Counted from the stretch's first letter, positions 45,782 through 55,183 are shown. The stretch is DNA of 64,000 bases from Streptomyces sp. CB02959 (GCF_002803155.1 NZ_NNBP01000018.1:149027-213026); one strand, 5' to 3'. The notes: generated from the letters alone by a model not told the origin. Program-made: numbers and translations.

Positions 45782-46324
45782 ATGCAGATCCGCCACCGCC
45801 GCAGTGCCGCCCGCGTCCGGGCCGCCGCCGCGACCCTGACCACCGCACTCTCCCTCACCGCGCTCGGCGCCGTCCCGGCCGCCGCCGGCACCCCGACCGC
45901 GAAGCCGGTCACCTGCACCGCCGCCACCACCAAGGTGACCGTCCAGAAGGTGCAGCGCCCGCTCAACCACCTGCTCCTGACCGCCACCAACACGGGCAGC
46001 AAGCCCTGTTACGCCTACAACGCCCCCTTCCTCCGCTTCGACGAGGACCAGTCCTCCACCACCGTGCTCCGCGACAGCGTGCCGCAGGCCGTCGTCACCC
46101 TGGAGCCGGGCCAGAGCGCGTACGCCGCCATCGGCACGGAGTCCCCGGAGGGCACCCACGGGTACCGGGCCCACCGGCTCGGCGTCCTGTTCTCCAACCG
46201 CGCGATGGACGGCAGCGTGGGCGGCTGGGCCCGTCCGACGCTGCCGGCGGGCGGTGTGTACGTGGACAGTTCGGCGTTCGTCACCTACTGGCAGACGAAC
46301 CCGGCCGACGCCCTGATGTGGTGA
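45782..46324 (+). CDS. DUF4232 domain-containing secreted protein
   Basis: A 180-residue protein. The Sec-type signal (RRSAARVRAAAATLTTALSL...AAAG) has no lipobox. The mature domain matches its neighbour: PVTCTAATTKVTVQKVQRPL, LLLTATNTGSKPCYAYNAP and VTYWQTNPADALMW. It is a tandem paralogue that is released rather than anchored. AGGAAGG precedes the start. Confidence 0.85.
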   Translation: MQIRHRRSAARVRAAAATLTTALSLTALGAVPAAAGTPTAKPVTCTAATTKVTVQKVQRPLNHLLLTATNTGSKPCYAYNAPFLRFDEDQSSTTVLRDSVPQAVVTLEPGQSAYAAIGTESPEGTHGYRAHRLGVLFSNRAMDGSVGGWARPTLPAGGVYVDSSAFVTYWQTNPADALMW

Positions 46325-46371
46325 CCCGGCGCCCACCGGGCCCGCCACCGGCCGAGGAACCGCCATGACGA

Positions 46372-46410
46372 GGCCCCGGGCACCGCGATCCGCTCGCGGC
46401 ACCCGGGGCC
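46372..46410. terminator. Terminator between DUF4232 gene and hemB
   Basis: GGCCCCGGG and CCCGGGGCC arms with an inner CCGCGA/TCGCGG stem lie at 46372-46410, between convergent genes. Confidence 0.7.
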
Positions 46411-46427
46411 CTCTCGCCGCGGGGCGG

Positions 46428-47420
46428 CTAGCCCAGCTTCCGCGCGACCTCCGTCGCCCAGTAGGTGAGGATCATGTGGGCACCGGCCCGCTTGATCCCC
46501 GTGAGGGTCTCCAGGATCGCCTTGTCCCGGTCGATCCAGCCCTTCTCGGCAGCCGCCTCGACCATCGCGTACTCACCGGAGATCTGGTACGCCGCGACCG
46601 GCACGTCCACCTCGTCCGCGATCTTCGCCAGGACGTCCAGGTAGGGCAGCGCCGGCTTGACCATCACCATGTCGGCGCCCTCCTGGAGGTCGAGCGCCAG
46701 CTCGCGCAGCGACTCGCGGAGGTTCGCCGGGTCCTGCTGGTAGGTCTTGCGGTCGCCCTTGAGCGACGAGCCGACCGCTTCGCGGAACGGCCCGTAGAAC
46801 GCCGACGAGTACTTCGCGGTGTACGCCAGGATCGAGACGTCCTCGTGGCCGGTCTGGTCCAGCGCGTCCCGGACGACGCCGACCTGACCGTCCATCATGC
46901 CGCTGGGGCCCACCACGTGGACGCCCGCGTCGGCCTGCACCTGCGCCATCTCGGCGTACCGGTCCAGCGTCGCGTCGTTGTCGACCCGCCCGTCGGCGTC
47001 CAGCACCCCGCAGTGGCCGTGGTCGGTGTACTCGTCCAGGCACAGGTCCGACATGATCACCAGGTCGTCGCCGACCTCGGACCGCACGTCCCGGATGGCC
47101 AGCTGGAGGATGCCGTCCGGGTCGGTGCCCGCCGTACCCGCCGCGTCCTTCTTCTCGTCCTCCGGCACGCCGAACAGCATGATTCCGGCGACCCCGGCCT
47201 CGACCGCCTCGACGGCCGCCTTGCGCAGCGTGTCACGCGTGTGCTGGACGACGCCCGGCATGGCGGCGAGGGGCACCGGCTCGGCGATGCCCTCCCGCAC
47301 GAACGCCGGGAGGATGAGGTCGGCCGGATGCAGGCGGTACTCCGCGACCATCCGCCGCATGGCGGGGGTGGTGCGCAGCCGTCGCGGCCGCGCCCCCGGG
47401 AAGCTTCCGTACTTCGTCAT
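46428..47420 (-). CDS. hemB: Porphobilinogen synthase (delta-aminolevulinic acid dehydratase) HemB
   Basis: Condenses two 5-aminolevulinates to porphobilinogen. Active-site lysine segments are YTAKYSSAFYGPFREA and MVMVKPALPYLD. The metal-site region reads DLCLDEYTDHGHCG. The length of 330 residues fits the family. A weak ribosome site precedes the ATG at 47420. It is last in the haem block, after a 133-bp gap containing a terminator. Confidence 0.95.
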   Translation of the reverse strand: MTKYGSFPGARPRRLRTTPAMRRMVAEYRLHPADLILPAFVREGIAEPVPLAAMPGVVQHTRDTLRKAAVEAVEAGVAGIMLFGVPEDEKKDAAGTAGTDPDGILQLAIRDVRSEVGDDLVIMSDLCLDEYTDHGHCGVLDADGRVDNDATLDRYAEMAQVQADAGVHVVGPSGMMDGQVGVVRDALDQTGHEDVSILAYTAKYSSAFYGPFREAVGSSLKGDRKTYQQDPANLRESLRELALDLQEGADMVMVKPALPYLDVLAKIADEVDVPVAAYQISGEYAMVEAAAEKGWIDRDKAILETLTGIKRAGAHMILTYWATEVARKLG

Positions 47421-47504
47421 GGCGTCCACGCTACGCCCGCCCCGCACCCGCCTTTGCCGACGCAACGTCGGCCGGGCGGGCCCGGACAGCACCGCGGACA
47501 AGCC

Positions 47505-47533
47505 GAAGGGCGCCCCGGGAAGAGGCGCCCTTC
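47505..47533 (-). terminator. Terminator after the cobA-hemD fusion gene
   Basis: GAAGGGCGCC at 47505-47514 pairs perfectly with 47524-47533. It lies 21 bp downstream of the stop at 47554, so hemB is probably transcribed separately or by readthrough. Confidence 0.65.
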
Positions 47534-47553
47534 AGAGCCGTACGTGCCGCCGC

Positions 47554-49212
47554 TCAGCTACGCGCCCGCCGGCGCGAGCCGGGCCGGCGCTCACTGGGGC
47601 GGGTGACCGGGTCCCCGGCCTCGACGGCGCTGTCGCGCCGCGCCGCCCCGAAGTCCGCGAGCGCCTCGGCCAGCTTGTGCACCGACGGCTCGGGCGACAT
47701 CACGTCCACCCGCAGCCCGTGCTCCTCGGCCGTCTTGGCGGTGGCCGGGCCGATACAGGCGATCACGGTCACGTTGTGCGGCTTGCCGGCGATCCCGACG
47801 AGGTTCCGCACCGTCGAGGACGAGGTGAACAGGACCGCGTCGAAGCCGCCGCCCTTGATCGCCTCGCGGGTGTCGGCCGGCGGCGGCGAGGCGCGCACGG
47901 TCCGGTAGGCGGTGACGTCGTCGACCTCCCAGCCCAGCTCGATCAGCCCGGCCACCAGCGTCTCGGTGGCGATGTCGGCGCGCGGCAGGAACACCCGGTC
48001 GATCGGGTCGAAGACCGGGTCGTAGGGCGGCCAGTCCTCCAGCAGCCCGGCCGCGGACTGCTCGCCGCTGGGCACCAGGTCCGGCTTCACACCGAAGGCG
48101 ACCAGCGCCCTGGCGGTCTGCTCGCCGACCGCCGCGACCTTGATCCCGGCGAACGCCCGCGCGTCCAGCCCGTACTCCTCGAACTTCTCCCGGACGGCCT
48201 TGACGGCGTTCACCGAAGTGAAGGCGATCCACTCGTAGCGGCCGGTGACCAGGCCCTTGACCGCGCGCTCCATCTGCTGCGGGGTGCGCGGCGGCTCGAC
48301 GGCGATGGTCGGGACCTCGTGCGGCACCGCGCCGTACGAGACGAGCTGGTCGGAGAGCGACGCGGCCTGCTCCTTGGTCCGCGGGACCAGTACCCGCCAG
48401 CCGAACAGCGGCTTGTTCTCGAACCACGAGAGCTGGTCGCGCTGCGCCGCCGCGCTGCGCTCGCCGACCACGGCTATGACCGGCTGGCCGCCGTCCGGCG
48501 ACGGCAGCACCTTGGCGGCCTTGAGCACCTGGGCGACGCTCCCGAGGGTGGCGGTCCAGGTGCGCTGCCGGGTGGTGGTGCCGGCGACCGTGACGGTCAT
48601 CGGGGTGTCCGGCTTGCGGCCGGCCGCCACCAACTCCCCGGCGGCCGCGGCCACCGAGTCCAAGGTGGTGGAGACCACCGCGGTGGCGTCGCTGGTGCCC
48701 AGCTCGGACCAGCAGCGGTCGTCGGCGCTGCGGGCGTCGATGAAGCGCACGTCGGTGCCCTGGGCGTCGCGCAGCGGCACACCGGCGTACGCGGGCACGC
48801 CGACCGCGGCGGCGATACCGGGGATGACCTCGAAGACGATGCCCTCGGCGGCGCACGCCAGCATCTCCTCGGCGACATAGCCGTCGAGCCCGGGGTCACC
48901 GGTCACCGCACGGACGACCCGCTTGCCCCCACGGGCGGCCGCCATGACAAGATTGGCGGTGTCCCGAAGGGCGGAAACGCCATGGGGACTGCCGAGGATT
49001 GACGCCTCGTCAGCTGACATCTGCAACGGAATGTCCACCTGTGCGCGTGCGTGCACACGCACGACGTCCAGGACTTGCGGATCGGCGACGAGGACGTCCG
49101 CGGAGGCCAGTGCCTCCACGGCCCGCAACGTCAGCAGACCCGGGTCTCCCGGCCCGGCACCCAGGAAGGTGACCTGACCGGAGGCGGAGTGGTTTGGGGC
49201 GGTGGGGTTCAA
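47554..49212 (-). CDS. hemD: Uroporphyrinogen-III synthase fused to a SUMT-like methyltransferase domain
   Basis: A 552-residue fusion. Residues 1-250 resemble precorrin-2-forming methyltransferases (VTFLGAGPGDPGLLTLRA; PGIAAAVGVPAYAGVP). Residues 265-520 are uroporphyrinogen-III synthase (HemD: FTSVNAV, FTSSSTVRNL). In the methyltransferase half the usual GGDPFVFGRGGEE is replaced by TGDPGLDGYVAEE, so its activity is uncertain. The start TTG at 49212 overlaps the hemC stop, giving translational coupling. It closes the tetrapyrrole ring. Confidence 0.9.
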   Translation of the reverse strand: MNPTAPNHSASGQVTFLGAGPGDPGLLTLRAVEALASADVLVADPQVLDVVRVHARAQVDIPLQMSADEASILGSPHGVSALRDTANLVMAAARGGKRVVRAVTGDPGLDGYVAEEMLACAAEGIVFEVIPGIAAAVGVPAYAGVPLRDAQGTDVRFIDARSADDRCWSELGTSDATAVVSTTLDSVAAAAGELVAAGRKPDTPMTVTVAGTTTRQRTWTATLGSVAQVLKAAKVLPSPDGGQPVIAVVGERSAAAQRDQLSWFENKPLFGWRVLVPRTKEQAASLSDQLVSYGAVPHEVPTIAVEPPRTPQQMERAVKGLVTGRYEWIAFTSVNAVKAVREKFEEYGLDARAFAGIKVAAVGEQTARALVAFGVKPDLVPSGEQSAAGLLEDWPPYDPVFDPIDRVFLPRADIATETLVAGLIELGWEVDDVTAYRTVRASPPPADTREAIKGGGFDAVLFTSSSTVRNLVGIAGKPHNVTVIACIGPATAKTAEEHGLRVDVMSPEPSVHKLAEALADFGAARRDSAVEAGDPVTRPSERRPGSRRRARS

Positions 49213-50186
49213 AGTGCTCGCTCCCCCATAAGACCGGCCGCACCCTTTGCGAGCATCTCGACGGCGAGTTCCCGGCCCATACGAAGTGGGACCGACTCAT
49301 CGTCAAGAGAGGCAGGTACGTGCCCGGTGGTGGACAGCTGCACCAGCGTGCTGCCGTCGAGCGTGCCGACGACTCCGCGCAGGTGCATTTCGGTGACAGC
49401 CTGCTCGTCAGCCTGCAAGTCGGCCAAGGCCGCCACGGGGGCGGAACAGCCGGCCTCCAGGGCGGCGAGCAGGGAACGCTCGGCGGTCACGGCGGCCCGG
49501 GTGACCGGGTCGTCGAGCTCGGCGAGCGCGGCGACGAGGTGCGCGTTGGCCGCGACACACTCGATCGCCAGTGCCCCCTGGCCGGGGGCGGGCAAAACCA
49601 TGTCGGGCGACAGCAGCTGCGTCGCCTCGTCGATCCGGCCGATCCGGGTCAGGCCGGCGGCGGCCAGTACGACCCCGTCCAACTCGCCCTTCTCGACGAA
49701 GCCGATCCGGGTGTCGACGTTGCCGCGGACCGGGACGGTCTCGATGCGCTTACCCAGCGTCCGGGCCCAGGCGTTGAGCTGCGCCATCCGCCGGGGCGAA
49801 CCGGTGCCCACGCGGGCGCCGTCGGGAAGCTCCTCGAAGGTGAGGCCGTCCCGGGCGATCAGCGCGTCCCGGGGGTCCTCGCGCACCGGTATCGCCGCCA
49901 GGGCCAGCTCCGCGGGCTGCGCGGTCGGCAGGTCCTTCAGCGAGTGGACGGCGAAGTCGATCTCGCCGGCCAGCAGCGCGTCGCGCAGCGCCGAGACGAA
50001 GACGCCGGTGCCGCCGATCTGCGCCAGGTGCTCACGGGAGGTGTCGCCGAAGGTGGTGATCTCCACCAGGTCGACGGGGCGGCCGGTCAGCTCGCGCACC
50101 GCCTCGGCCACCTGCCCGGACTGGGCCATGGCGAGCTTGCTGCGCCTGGTGCCCAGTCGCAGGGGGCTCATCGTGCTGTCGGTCAT
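49209..50186 (-). CDS. hemC: Hydroxymethylbilane synthase (porphobilinogen deaminase) HemC
   Basis: A 325-residue enzyme that joins four porphobilinogens. The dipyrromethane-cofactor cysteine is in LEAGCSAPVAA. GTRRSKLAMAQ and HSLKDLPT are conserved active-site segments. The start ATG at 50186 overlaps the hemA stop (ATGA). Part of rex-hemA-hemC-hemD. Confidence 0.96.
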   Translation of the reverse strand: MTDSTMSPLRLGTRRSKLAMAQSGQVAEAVRELTGRPVDLVEITTFGDTSREHLAQIGGTGVFVSALRDALLAGEIDFAVHSLKDLPTAQPAELALAAIPVREDPRDALIARDGLTFEELPDGARVGTGSPRRMAQLNAWARTLGKRIETVPVRGNVDTRIGFVEKGELDGVVLAAAGLTRIGRIDEATQLLSPDMVLPAPGQGALAIECVAANAHLVAALAELDDPVTRAAVTAERSLLAALEAGCSAPVAALADLQADEQAVTEMHLRGVVGTLDGSTLVQLSTTGHVPASLDDESVPLRMGRELAVEMLAKGAAGLMGERAL

Positions 50187-51553
50187 GCCCGCTCCCGTGC
50201 TGCGTCGTGCTGGTCGGCTCGGGTGTCGGCCCTGCTGACGGCGGCGACCGTCTGGGGGTCGAGGTCGAAGAGCTCCCGCAGGGCGTCCGCGTATCCGGCA
50301 CCGCCGGGCTCGCTGGCGAGCTGCTTGACCCGCACCGTAGGCGCGTGCAGGAGCTTGTCGACGACCCGGCGGACGGTCTGGGTGATCTCCGCCCGCTGCT
50401 TGTCGTCGAGGTCGGGGAGGCGGCCGTCGAGCCGGGCGATCTCGCTGCTGACGACGTCCGCGGCCATGGTGCGCAGGGCGACCACGGTGGGGGTGATGTG
50501 CGCGGCCCGCTGGGCGGCGCCGAACGCGGCGACCTCGTCGGCGACGATGCCGCGCACCGTGTCCACGTCGGCGGCCATCGGCGCGTCGGCGGACGCCTCG
50601 GCCAGCGACTCGATGTCGACCAGGCGGGCCCCGTCGATCCGGTGCGCCGCGGCGTCGATGTCGCGCGGCATGGCCAGGTCGAGCAGCCACATCCGGTCAC
50701 TGCGCCCGGCCAGCGCGGCGGCGATCCGCTCACCGCTCAGCACCAGTCCGGCCGCCCCGGTACAGGAGATGACGATCTCCGCGCGGGCCAGCTCCGCCTC
50801 GACGGCGTCCATGGCGATCGCGCGGGCGCTCAGCCCGGCGACGGCGCCCGGCCCGCCCGGCTCGGTGAGGATCTCGACCAGCCGCTCGGCGCGCGCCACC
50901 GTCCGGTTGGCCACGGCCAGCTCGCCGATGCCGTTCCGTACGAGGGTGGTGGCGGCCAGCGAGGACATCGAGCCGGCGCCGATCACCAGCGCCCGCTTGC
51001 CGCGCGCCCAGCCGGCCACGTCCGCGCCGCCGGCCAGCTGCTCCAGGCCGAAGGTGACCAGCGACTGGCCGGCCTTGTCGATGCCGGTCTCGCTGTGCGC
51101 GCGCTTGCCGACCCGCAGGGCCTGCTGGAAGAGGTCGTTGAGCAGCCGCCCGGCGGTGTGCTGCTCCTGGGCGACGGCCAGCGCGTCCTTGATCTGCCCG
51201 AGGATCTGGCCCTCGCCGACCACCATGGAGTCCAGGCCGCAGGCCACCGAGAAGAGGTGGTGGACGGCGCGGTCCTCGTAGTGGACGTAGAGATAAGGGG
51301 TCAGCTCCTCCAGGTCGACGCCGCAGTGGCGGACCAGGAGGGTGGACAGCTCGGCGACACCGGCGTGGAACTTGTCCACGTCGGCATAGAGCTCGATGCG
51401 GTTGCAGGTGGAGAGCACCGCGGACTCGGTGGCCGGCTCGGCCGACACCACGTCCTGCAGCAGCTTGCCGCGGCTCTCCGGGGCGAGCGCGGCCCGCTCC
51501 AGCACGCTCACCGGCGCGCTGCGATGACTCAGTCCGACGACGAGGAGACTCAT
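50183..51553 (-). CDS. hemA: Glutamyl-tRNA reductase HemA
   Basis: A 456-residue enzyme that reduces glutamyl-tRNA to glutamate-1-semialdehyde, the entry step to haem. The catalytic cysteine is C50 in LSTCNRIE. VGEGQILGQIKDA and the NADPH motif GAGSMSSLAA are visible. The start at 51553 overlaps the rex stop (ATGA), so Rex and HemA are made from one transcript. Confidence 0.96.
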   Translation of the reverse strand: MSLLVVGLSHRSAPVSVLERAALAPESRGKLLQDVVSAEPATESAVLSTCNRIELYADVDKFHAGVAELSTLLVRHCGVDLEELTPYLYVHYEDRAVHHLFSVACGLDSMVVGEGQILGQIKDALAVAQEQHTAGRLLNDLFQQALRVGKRAHSETGIDKAGQSLVTFGLEQLAGGADVAGWARGKRALVIGAGSMSSLAATTLVRNGIGELAVANRTVARAERLVEILTEPGGPGAVAGLSARAIAMDAVEAELARAEIVISCTGAAGLVLSGERIAAALAGRSDRMWLLDLAMPRDIDAAAHRIDGARLVDIESLAEASADAPMAADVDTVRGIVADEVAAFGAAQRAAHITPTVVALRTMAADVVSSEIARLDGRLPDLDDKQRAEITQTVRRVVDKLLHAPTVRVKQLASEPGGAGYADALRELFDLDPQTVAAVSRADTRADQHDAARERA

Positions 51554-52344
51554 GCTGGCATCACGGCGGGAACGTCCCCGTCAGGTCCCTTGCGGTCGGT
51601 CGCGGCGGTCACGGCACGGTCCGGGGGCGTCGTGGCGCCCGCCGGGCCCTCCGTCGCCTCCGGACCGGTCTGCCCGGTCTCCTCGCCCGCCTTGCGCTGC
51701 TCGTGGAAGGCGAGGATCTGCAGCTCTATGGAGAGGTCGACCTTGCGGACGTCCACCCCGTCCGGGACGGTCAGCACGGTCGGCGCGAAGTTGAGGATCG
51801 AGGTGACACCGGCGGCGACCAGGCGGTCGCAGACCTGCTGGGCGGCGCCGGCCGGCGTGGCGATCACGCCGATCGAGACGCCGTTGTCCTGGATGATCTG
51901 CTCCAGCTCGTCGGTGTGCTGGACCGGGATGCCGGCGACCGGCTTGCCGGCCATGGCCGGGTCGGCGTCGATCAGCGCGGCGACCCGGAAGCCGCGGGAG
52001 GCGAAACCGCCGTAGTTGGCGAGTGCGGCGCCGAGGTTGCCGATACCGACGATGACCACGGGCCAGTCCTGGGTGAGGCCGAGTTCCCGCGAGATCTGGT
52101 AGACGAGGTACTCCACGTCGTAGCCGACGCCCCGGGTCCCGTAGGAGCCGAGGTAGGAGAAGTCCTTGCGCAGCTTCGCGGAGTTGACTCCCGCGGCGGC
52201 CGCGAGCTCTTCGGAGGACACCGTGGGGACCGAACGCTCGGAGAGCGCGGTCAGGGCACGCAGATACAGCGGTAGCCGGGCGACGGTGGCCTCGGGGATG
52301 CCTCGGCTTCGGGTCGCCGGTCGGTGAGTTCGGCCAGTTGCCAC
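51550..52344 (-). CDS. rex: Redox-sensing transcriptional repressor Rex
   Basis: A 264-residue repressor that releases DNA when NADH rises. An N-terminal winged helix (LPLYLRALTALSERSVPTVSSEELA) is followed by a Rossmann domain with GIGNLGAAL (about residue 102). The C-terminal 35-residue acidic/proline tail is an addition. The start GTG at 52344 has AGGAG upstream. An Rex operator lies 77 bp upstream, so it represses itself and the downstream hem genes, as in S. coelicolor. Confidence 0.96.
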   Translation of the reverse strand: MATGRTHRPATRSRGIPEATVARLPLYLRALTALSERSVPTVSSEELAAAAGVNSAKLRKDFSYLGSYGTRGVGYDVEYLVYQISRELGLTQDWPVVIVGIGNLGAALANYGGFASRGFRVAALIDADPAMAGKPVAGIPVQHTDELEQIIQDNGVSIGVIATPAGAAQQVCDRLVAAGVTSILNFAPTVLTVPDGVDVRKVDLSIELQILAFHEQRKAGEETGQTGPEATEGPAGATTPPDRAVTAATDRKGPDGDVPAVMPA

Positions 52345-52420
52345 GGTGCTCCTGCGGGTAGAGCGGGGCTGCGGGCGACCGCCAGAAACCCGACCGCCCT
52401 GTCTCTTGCAGGCTATGTCT

Positions 52421-52438
52421 TTGTGAACGCGTGCACAA
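52421..52438. promoter_or_regulatory. Rex operator (ROP)
   Basis: TTGTGAACGCGTGCACAA matches the Streptomyces ROP consensus with one change in a palindrome. It lies between rex (minus) and the glutaredoxin-like gene (plus), in the 332-bp gap 52345-52676. It probably controls rex-hemACD; the divergent gene may also be affected. Confidence 0.9.
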
Positions 52439-52676
52439 AGATGGTGTCCGCTTTGTCCGGCCAAAGTGATGGGGCTCACGCAGCTTTTACGGGGGTCCGC
52501 GGAACCAACTCCCACGTCACACCGTTCACGCGCGCCACCGGCGACTCTCGGCAGCACTGACGGGAGCACGCGCCCTCACTCCTCACCGCCATACCCCCGG
52601 AAACCTACAAATCGCCCATTGATGGTAAGCGAAACCATCCGGTGGGAGTGCCGCCCCGAACCGGCACAATGACCCC

Positions 52677-52955
52677 ATGGCCCCCTTGTTCAGCCGCACC
52701 CCCCGCAAGAGCCCCGCCGACCGCATGGTCACCCTCGTCGGAAAGCCGGGCTGCCACCTGTGCGACGACGCGCAGGCGGTGATCGAGAAGGTGTGCGCGG
52801 AGACCGGCGCCTCCTGGGAGAGGAAGGACATCACCGAGGACGCCGAGCTGCACCGCAAGTACTGGGAGCAGATTCCGGTCGTCCTCGTGGACGGCGCCCA
52901 GCACGACTTCTGGCGGGTCGACCCCCGGCGCCTGCGCACCGCACTGGGCGCCTGA
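52677..52955 (+). CDS. Glutaredoxin-like (DUF836) protein
   Basis: A 92-residue thioredoxin-fold protein with the redox motif KPGCHLCDDA (CxxC, about residue 26). DVVLVDGAQ-like VVLVDGAQHDFWRV precedes the end. It is divergent from rex, which suits a redox role. Its partner is unknown. Confidence 0.85.
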   Translation: MAPLFSRTPRKSPADRMVTLVGKPGCHLCDDAQAVIEKVCAETGASWERKDITEDAELHRKYWEQIPVVLVDGAQHDFWRVDPRRLRTALGA

Positions 52956-53089
52956 GCGCCTCCACCCGGCGGGAACCGCCCTCCCCCGGGCGCCCTTCGA
53001 GTGGCCGTAACACAGCCGTCGGCGGCCCCGGTGCCTCCGGACACGCGCCCGTAACCGGCTGCACCGAACAAACTGGCTACGCTAGCCGC

Positions 53090-54064
53090 ATGGCCTGCCC
53101 GTCGCCCGCTCACCGCCCCGACCGGAGCCCCGCCGGGGCGCTTTTCCCCACGGGGTGGTTCACCCGCCGCAGACGGCCCGCCACGGCACGCAGCGTGCTC
53201 GCCGGCGAGGCCGCGGCCGAGGCCGCCCGGAAGTCCTCCCAGGAGGCGCCACCCGCCGAGGCCCCGGCCGAACCGGAGTTCCCGGTCGCCGGGGACACCA
53301 GCGCGGCCGCCTTCTTCGACCTCGACAACACCGTCATGCAGGGCGCCGCCCTCTTCCACTTCGGCCGCGGCCTGTACAAGCGGCACTTCTTCCACAAGCG
53401 CGACCTGGCCCGCTTCGCCTGGCAGCAGGTCTACTTCCGGCTGGCCGGCTCGGAGAACCCCGAGCACATGGCGGACGTCCGCAACAGCGCGCTCTCCATC
53501 GTCCAGGGCCACCGCGTCGCCGAGCTCATGACGATCGGCGAGGAGATCTACGACGAGTACATGGCCGAGCGCGTCTGGCCCGGCACCCGCGCGCTGGCCC
53601 AGGCCCACCTCGACGCCGGCCAGAAGGTCTGGCTGGTGACCGCCGCCCCCGTCGAGACCGCGACGATCATCGCCCGCCGGCTGGGCCTGACCGGTGCCCT
53701 CGGCACGGTCGCCGAGTCCGTCGGCGGGGTCTACACCGGCAAGCTGGTGGGCGAGCCGCTGCACGGCCCGGCGAAGGCCGAGGCGGTGCGCGCCCTGGCC
53801 GGCGCCGAGGGCCTGGACCTGTCGCACTGCGCCGCCTACAGCGACTCGGCCAACGACATCCCGATGCTCTCGCTCGTCGGCCACCCCTACGCGATCAACC
53901 CCGACGCCCGGCTGCGCAAGCACGCCCGCGAGCACGGCTGGCGTTTGCGTGACTACCGGACCGGGCGCAAGGCGGTCCGGATCGGCATCCCGGCGGCCGC
54001 CGCCGTGGGCGCCCTCGCCGGCGGAGCGGCGGCCGCCGCCGCCCTCCAGCGCCGCCGCCGCTGA
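53090..54064 (+). CDS. HAD-IB family hydrolase (SerB-like phosphatase fold)
   Basis: A 324-residue protein. The HAD nucleophile motif is AAFFDLDNTVMQG (about residue 75), and the acidic DSANDIPML lies near 265. A cap-type insertion runs between them. The first 70 residues are variable, and a C-terminal A/G-rich hydrophobic helix (about 300-320) may anchor it. The substrate is unknown. It lies directly upstream of bldN. Confidence 0.85.
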   Translation: MACPSPAHRPDRSPAGALFPTGWFTRRRRPATARSVLAGEAAAEAARKSSQEAPPAEAPAEPEFPVAGDTSAAAFFDLDNTVMQGAALFHFGRGLYKRHFFHKRDLARFAWQQVYFRLAGSENPEHMADVRNSALSIVQGHRVAELMTIGEEIYDEYMAERVWPGTRALAQAHLDAGQKVWLVTAAPVETATIIARRLGLTGALGTVAESVGGVYTGKLVGEPLHGPAKAEAVRALAGAEGLDLSHCAAYSDSANDIPMLSLVGHPYAINPDARLRKHAREHGWRLRDYRTGRKAVRIGIPAAAAVGALAGGAAAAAALQRRRR

Positions 54065-54394
54065 CCACCCTTGATCACCGGGCCCGGCGGCGGGCCATCC
54101 GCACTCCCTACCCCCGCCGTCGCCCCGTCAGTCCCTTTCCTGGTGGTTAACCACAACACGCCCTCCAACCAGGCAGATTGCGCTCCCTTCCGATCAAAAG
54201 TTGCTCAGTATTCGATACTTGATCCGCCACCAACCGGACACGGACCGTAAGTAATCGATGATTTGAGCAACTGGGTGTAGCGCTGCCTGTACGAAGCGTT
54301 ATTCTCCTCAGACGCATTCCGGAACCCACACGTCCCTACGACGAGTGAACGGTCCCGCACTGCACGTGATGGAAGCTCTGCCTCTGGGAGTCCC
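54065..54394. promoter_or_regulatory. AT-richer regulatory gap upstream of bldN
   Basis: No gene is seen. The stretch has a 12-bp palindrome GTGGTTAACCAC (54143-54154), a 9-bp inverted repeat AGTTGCTCA (54199-54207) / TGAGCAACT (54264-54272), and AGTAT-TCG-ATACT near 54207. The bldN promoter and its control sites should lie here. Confidence 0.5.
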
Positions 54395-55183
54395 GTGTAC
54401 CCACACGTCGGGGTTGACGCCTCGGGCCTGGCTACGCTGCGTACGACACTCGTCGACCACCTGCGCAGTTTTGTCCCCACCGCGTACGCCGTCCCCGCAT
54501 TCGCCACAGCCGTCCCCACCGGCCCCTGCTACGCACTGGCCGACGGGAGCGCTACGGTCGGCAAGGCCGCCACCGCCGGCAGAACCCGCCGCGCCGGCGC
54601 CGGCACCACCACCGCACGGCGCCCCGCGGACAGCGACAGCCGCCGCATGATGGACCTCGTCGAACGCGCACAGGCCGGCGAGGCCGACGCCTTCGGCCGC
54701 CTCTACGACCAGTACGCCGACACCGTCTACCGCTACATCTACTACCGCGTGGGCGGCCGCGCCACGGCCGAGGACCTCACCAGTGAGACCTTCCTCCGGG
54801 CCCTGCGCCGCATCGGTACGTTCACCTGGCAGGGGCGGGACTTCGGCGCCTGGCTGGTGACCATCGCCCGCAACCTCGTCGCCGACCACTTCAAGTCCTC
54901 CCGCTTCCGCCTGGAAGTCACCACCGGAGAGATGCTCGACGCCAACGAGGTCGAGCGCAGCCCCGAGGACTCGGTCCTCGAATCCCTCTCCAACGCCGCC
55001 CTGTTGGAGGCGGTACGCAAGCTCAACCCCCAACAGCAGGAATGCGTCACCCTTCGCTTCCTCCAGGGCCTCTCGGTAGCCGAGACCGCCCGCGTCATGG
55101 GCAAGAACGAGGGCGCCATCAAGACCCTCCAGTACCGAGCCGTCCGCACCCTGGCGCGGCTCCTCCCCGAAGACGCGCGCTGA
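54395..55183 (+). CDS. bldN: ECF sigma factor BldN (sigma-BldN) with pro-sequence
   Basis: A 262-residue ECF sigma factor needed for aerial growth in Streptomyces. The first 84 residues (MYPHVGVDASGLATLR...) are the characteristic pro-sequence, removed in related species. Region 2 starts at MMDLVERAQAGEADAF (about residue 85), and region 4 ends with GKNEGAIKTLQYRAVRTLARLLP. GGGAG precedes the GTG start. Its anti-sigma factor rsbN follows. Confidence 0.96.
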   Translation: MYPHVGVDASGLATLRTTLVDHLRSFVPTAYAVPAFATAVPTGPCYALADGSATVGKAATAGRTRRAGAGTTTARRPADSDSRRMMDLVERAQAGEADAFGRLYDQYADTVYRYIYYRVGGRATAEDLTSETFLRALRRIGTFTWQGRDFGAWLVTIARNLVADHFKSSRFRLEVTTGEMLDANEVERSPEDSVLESLSNAALLEAVRKLNPQQQECVTLRFLQGLSVAETARVMGKNEGAIKTLQYRAVRTLARLLPEDAR

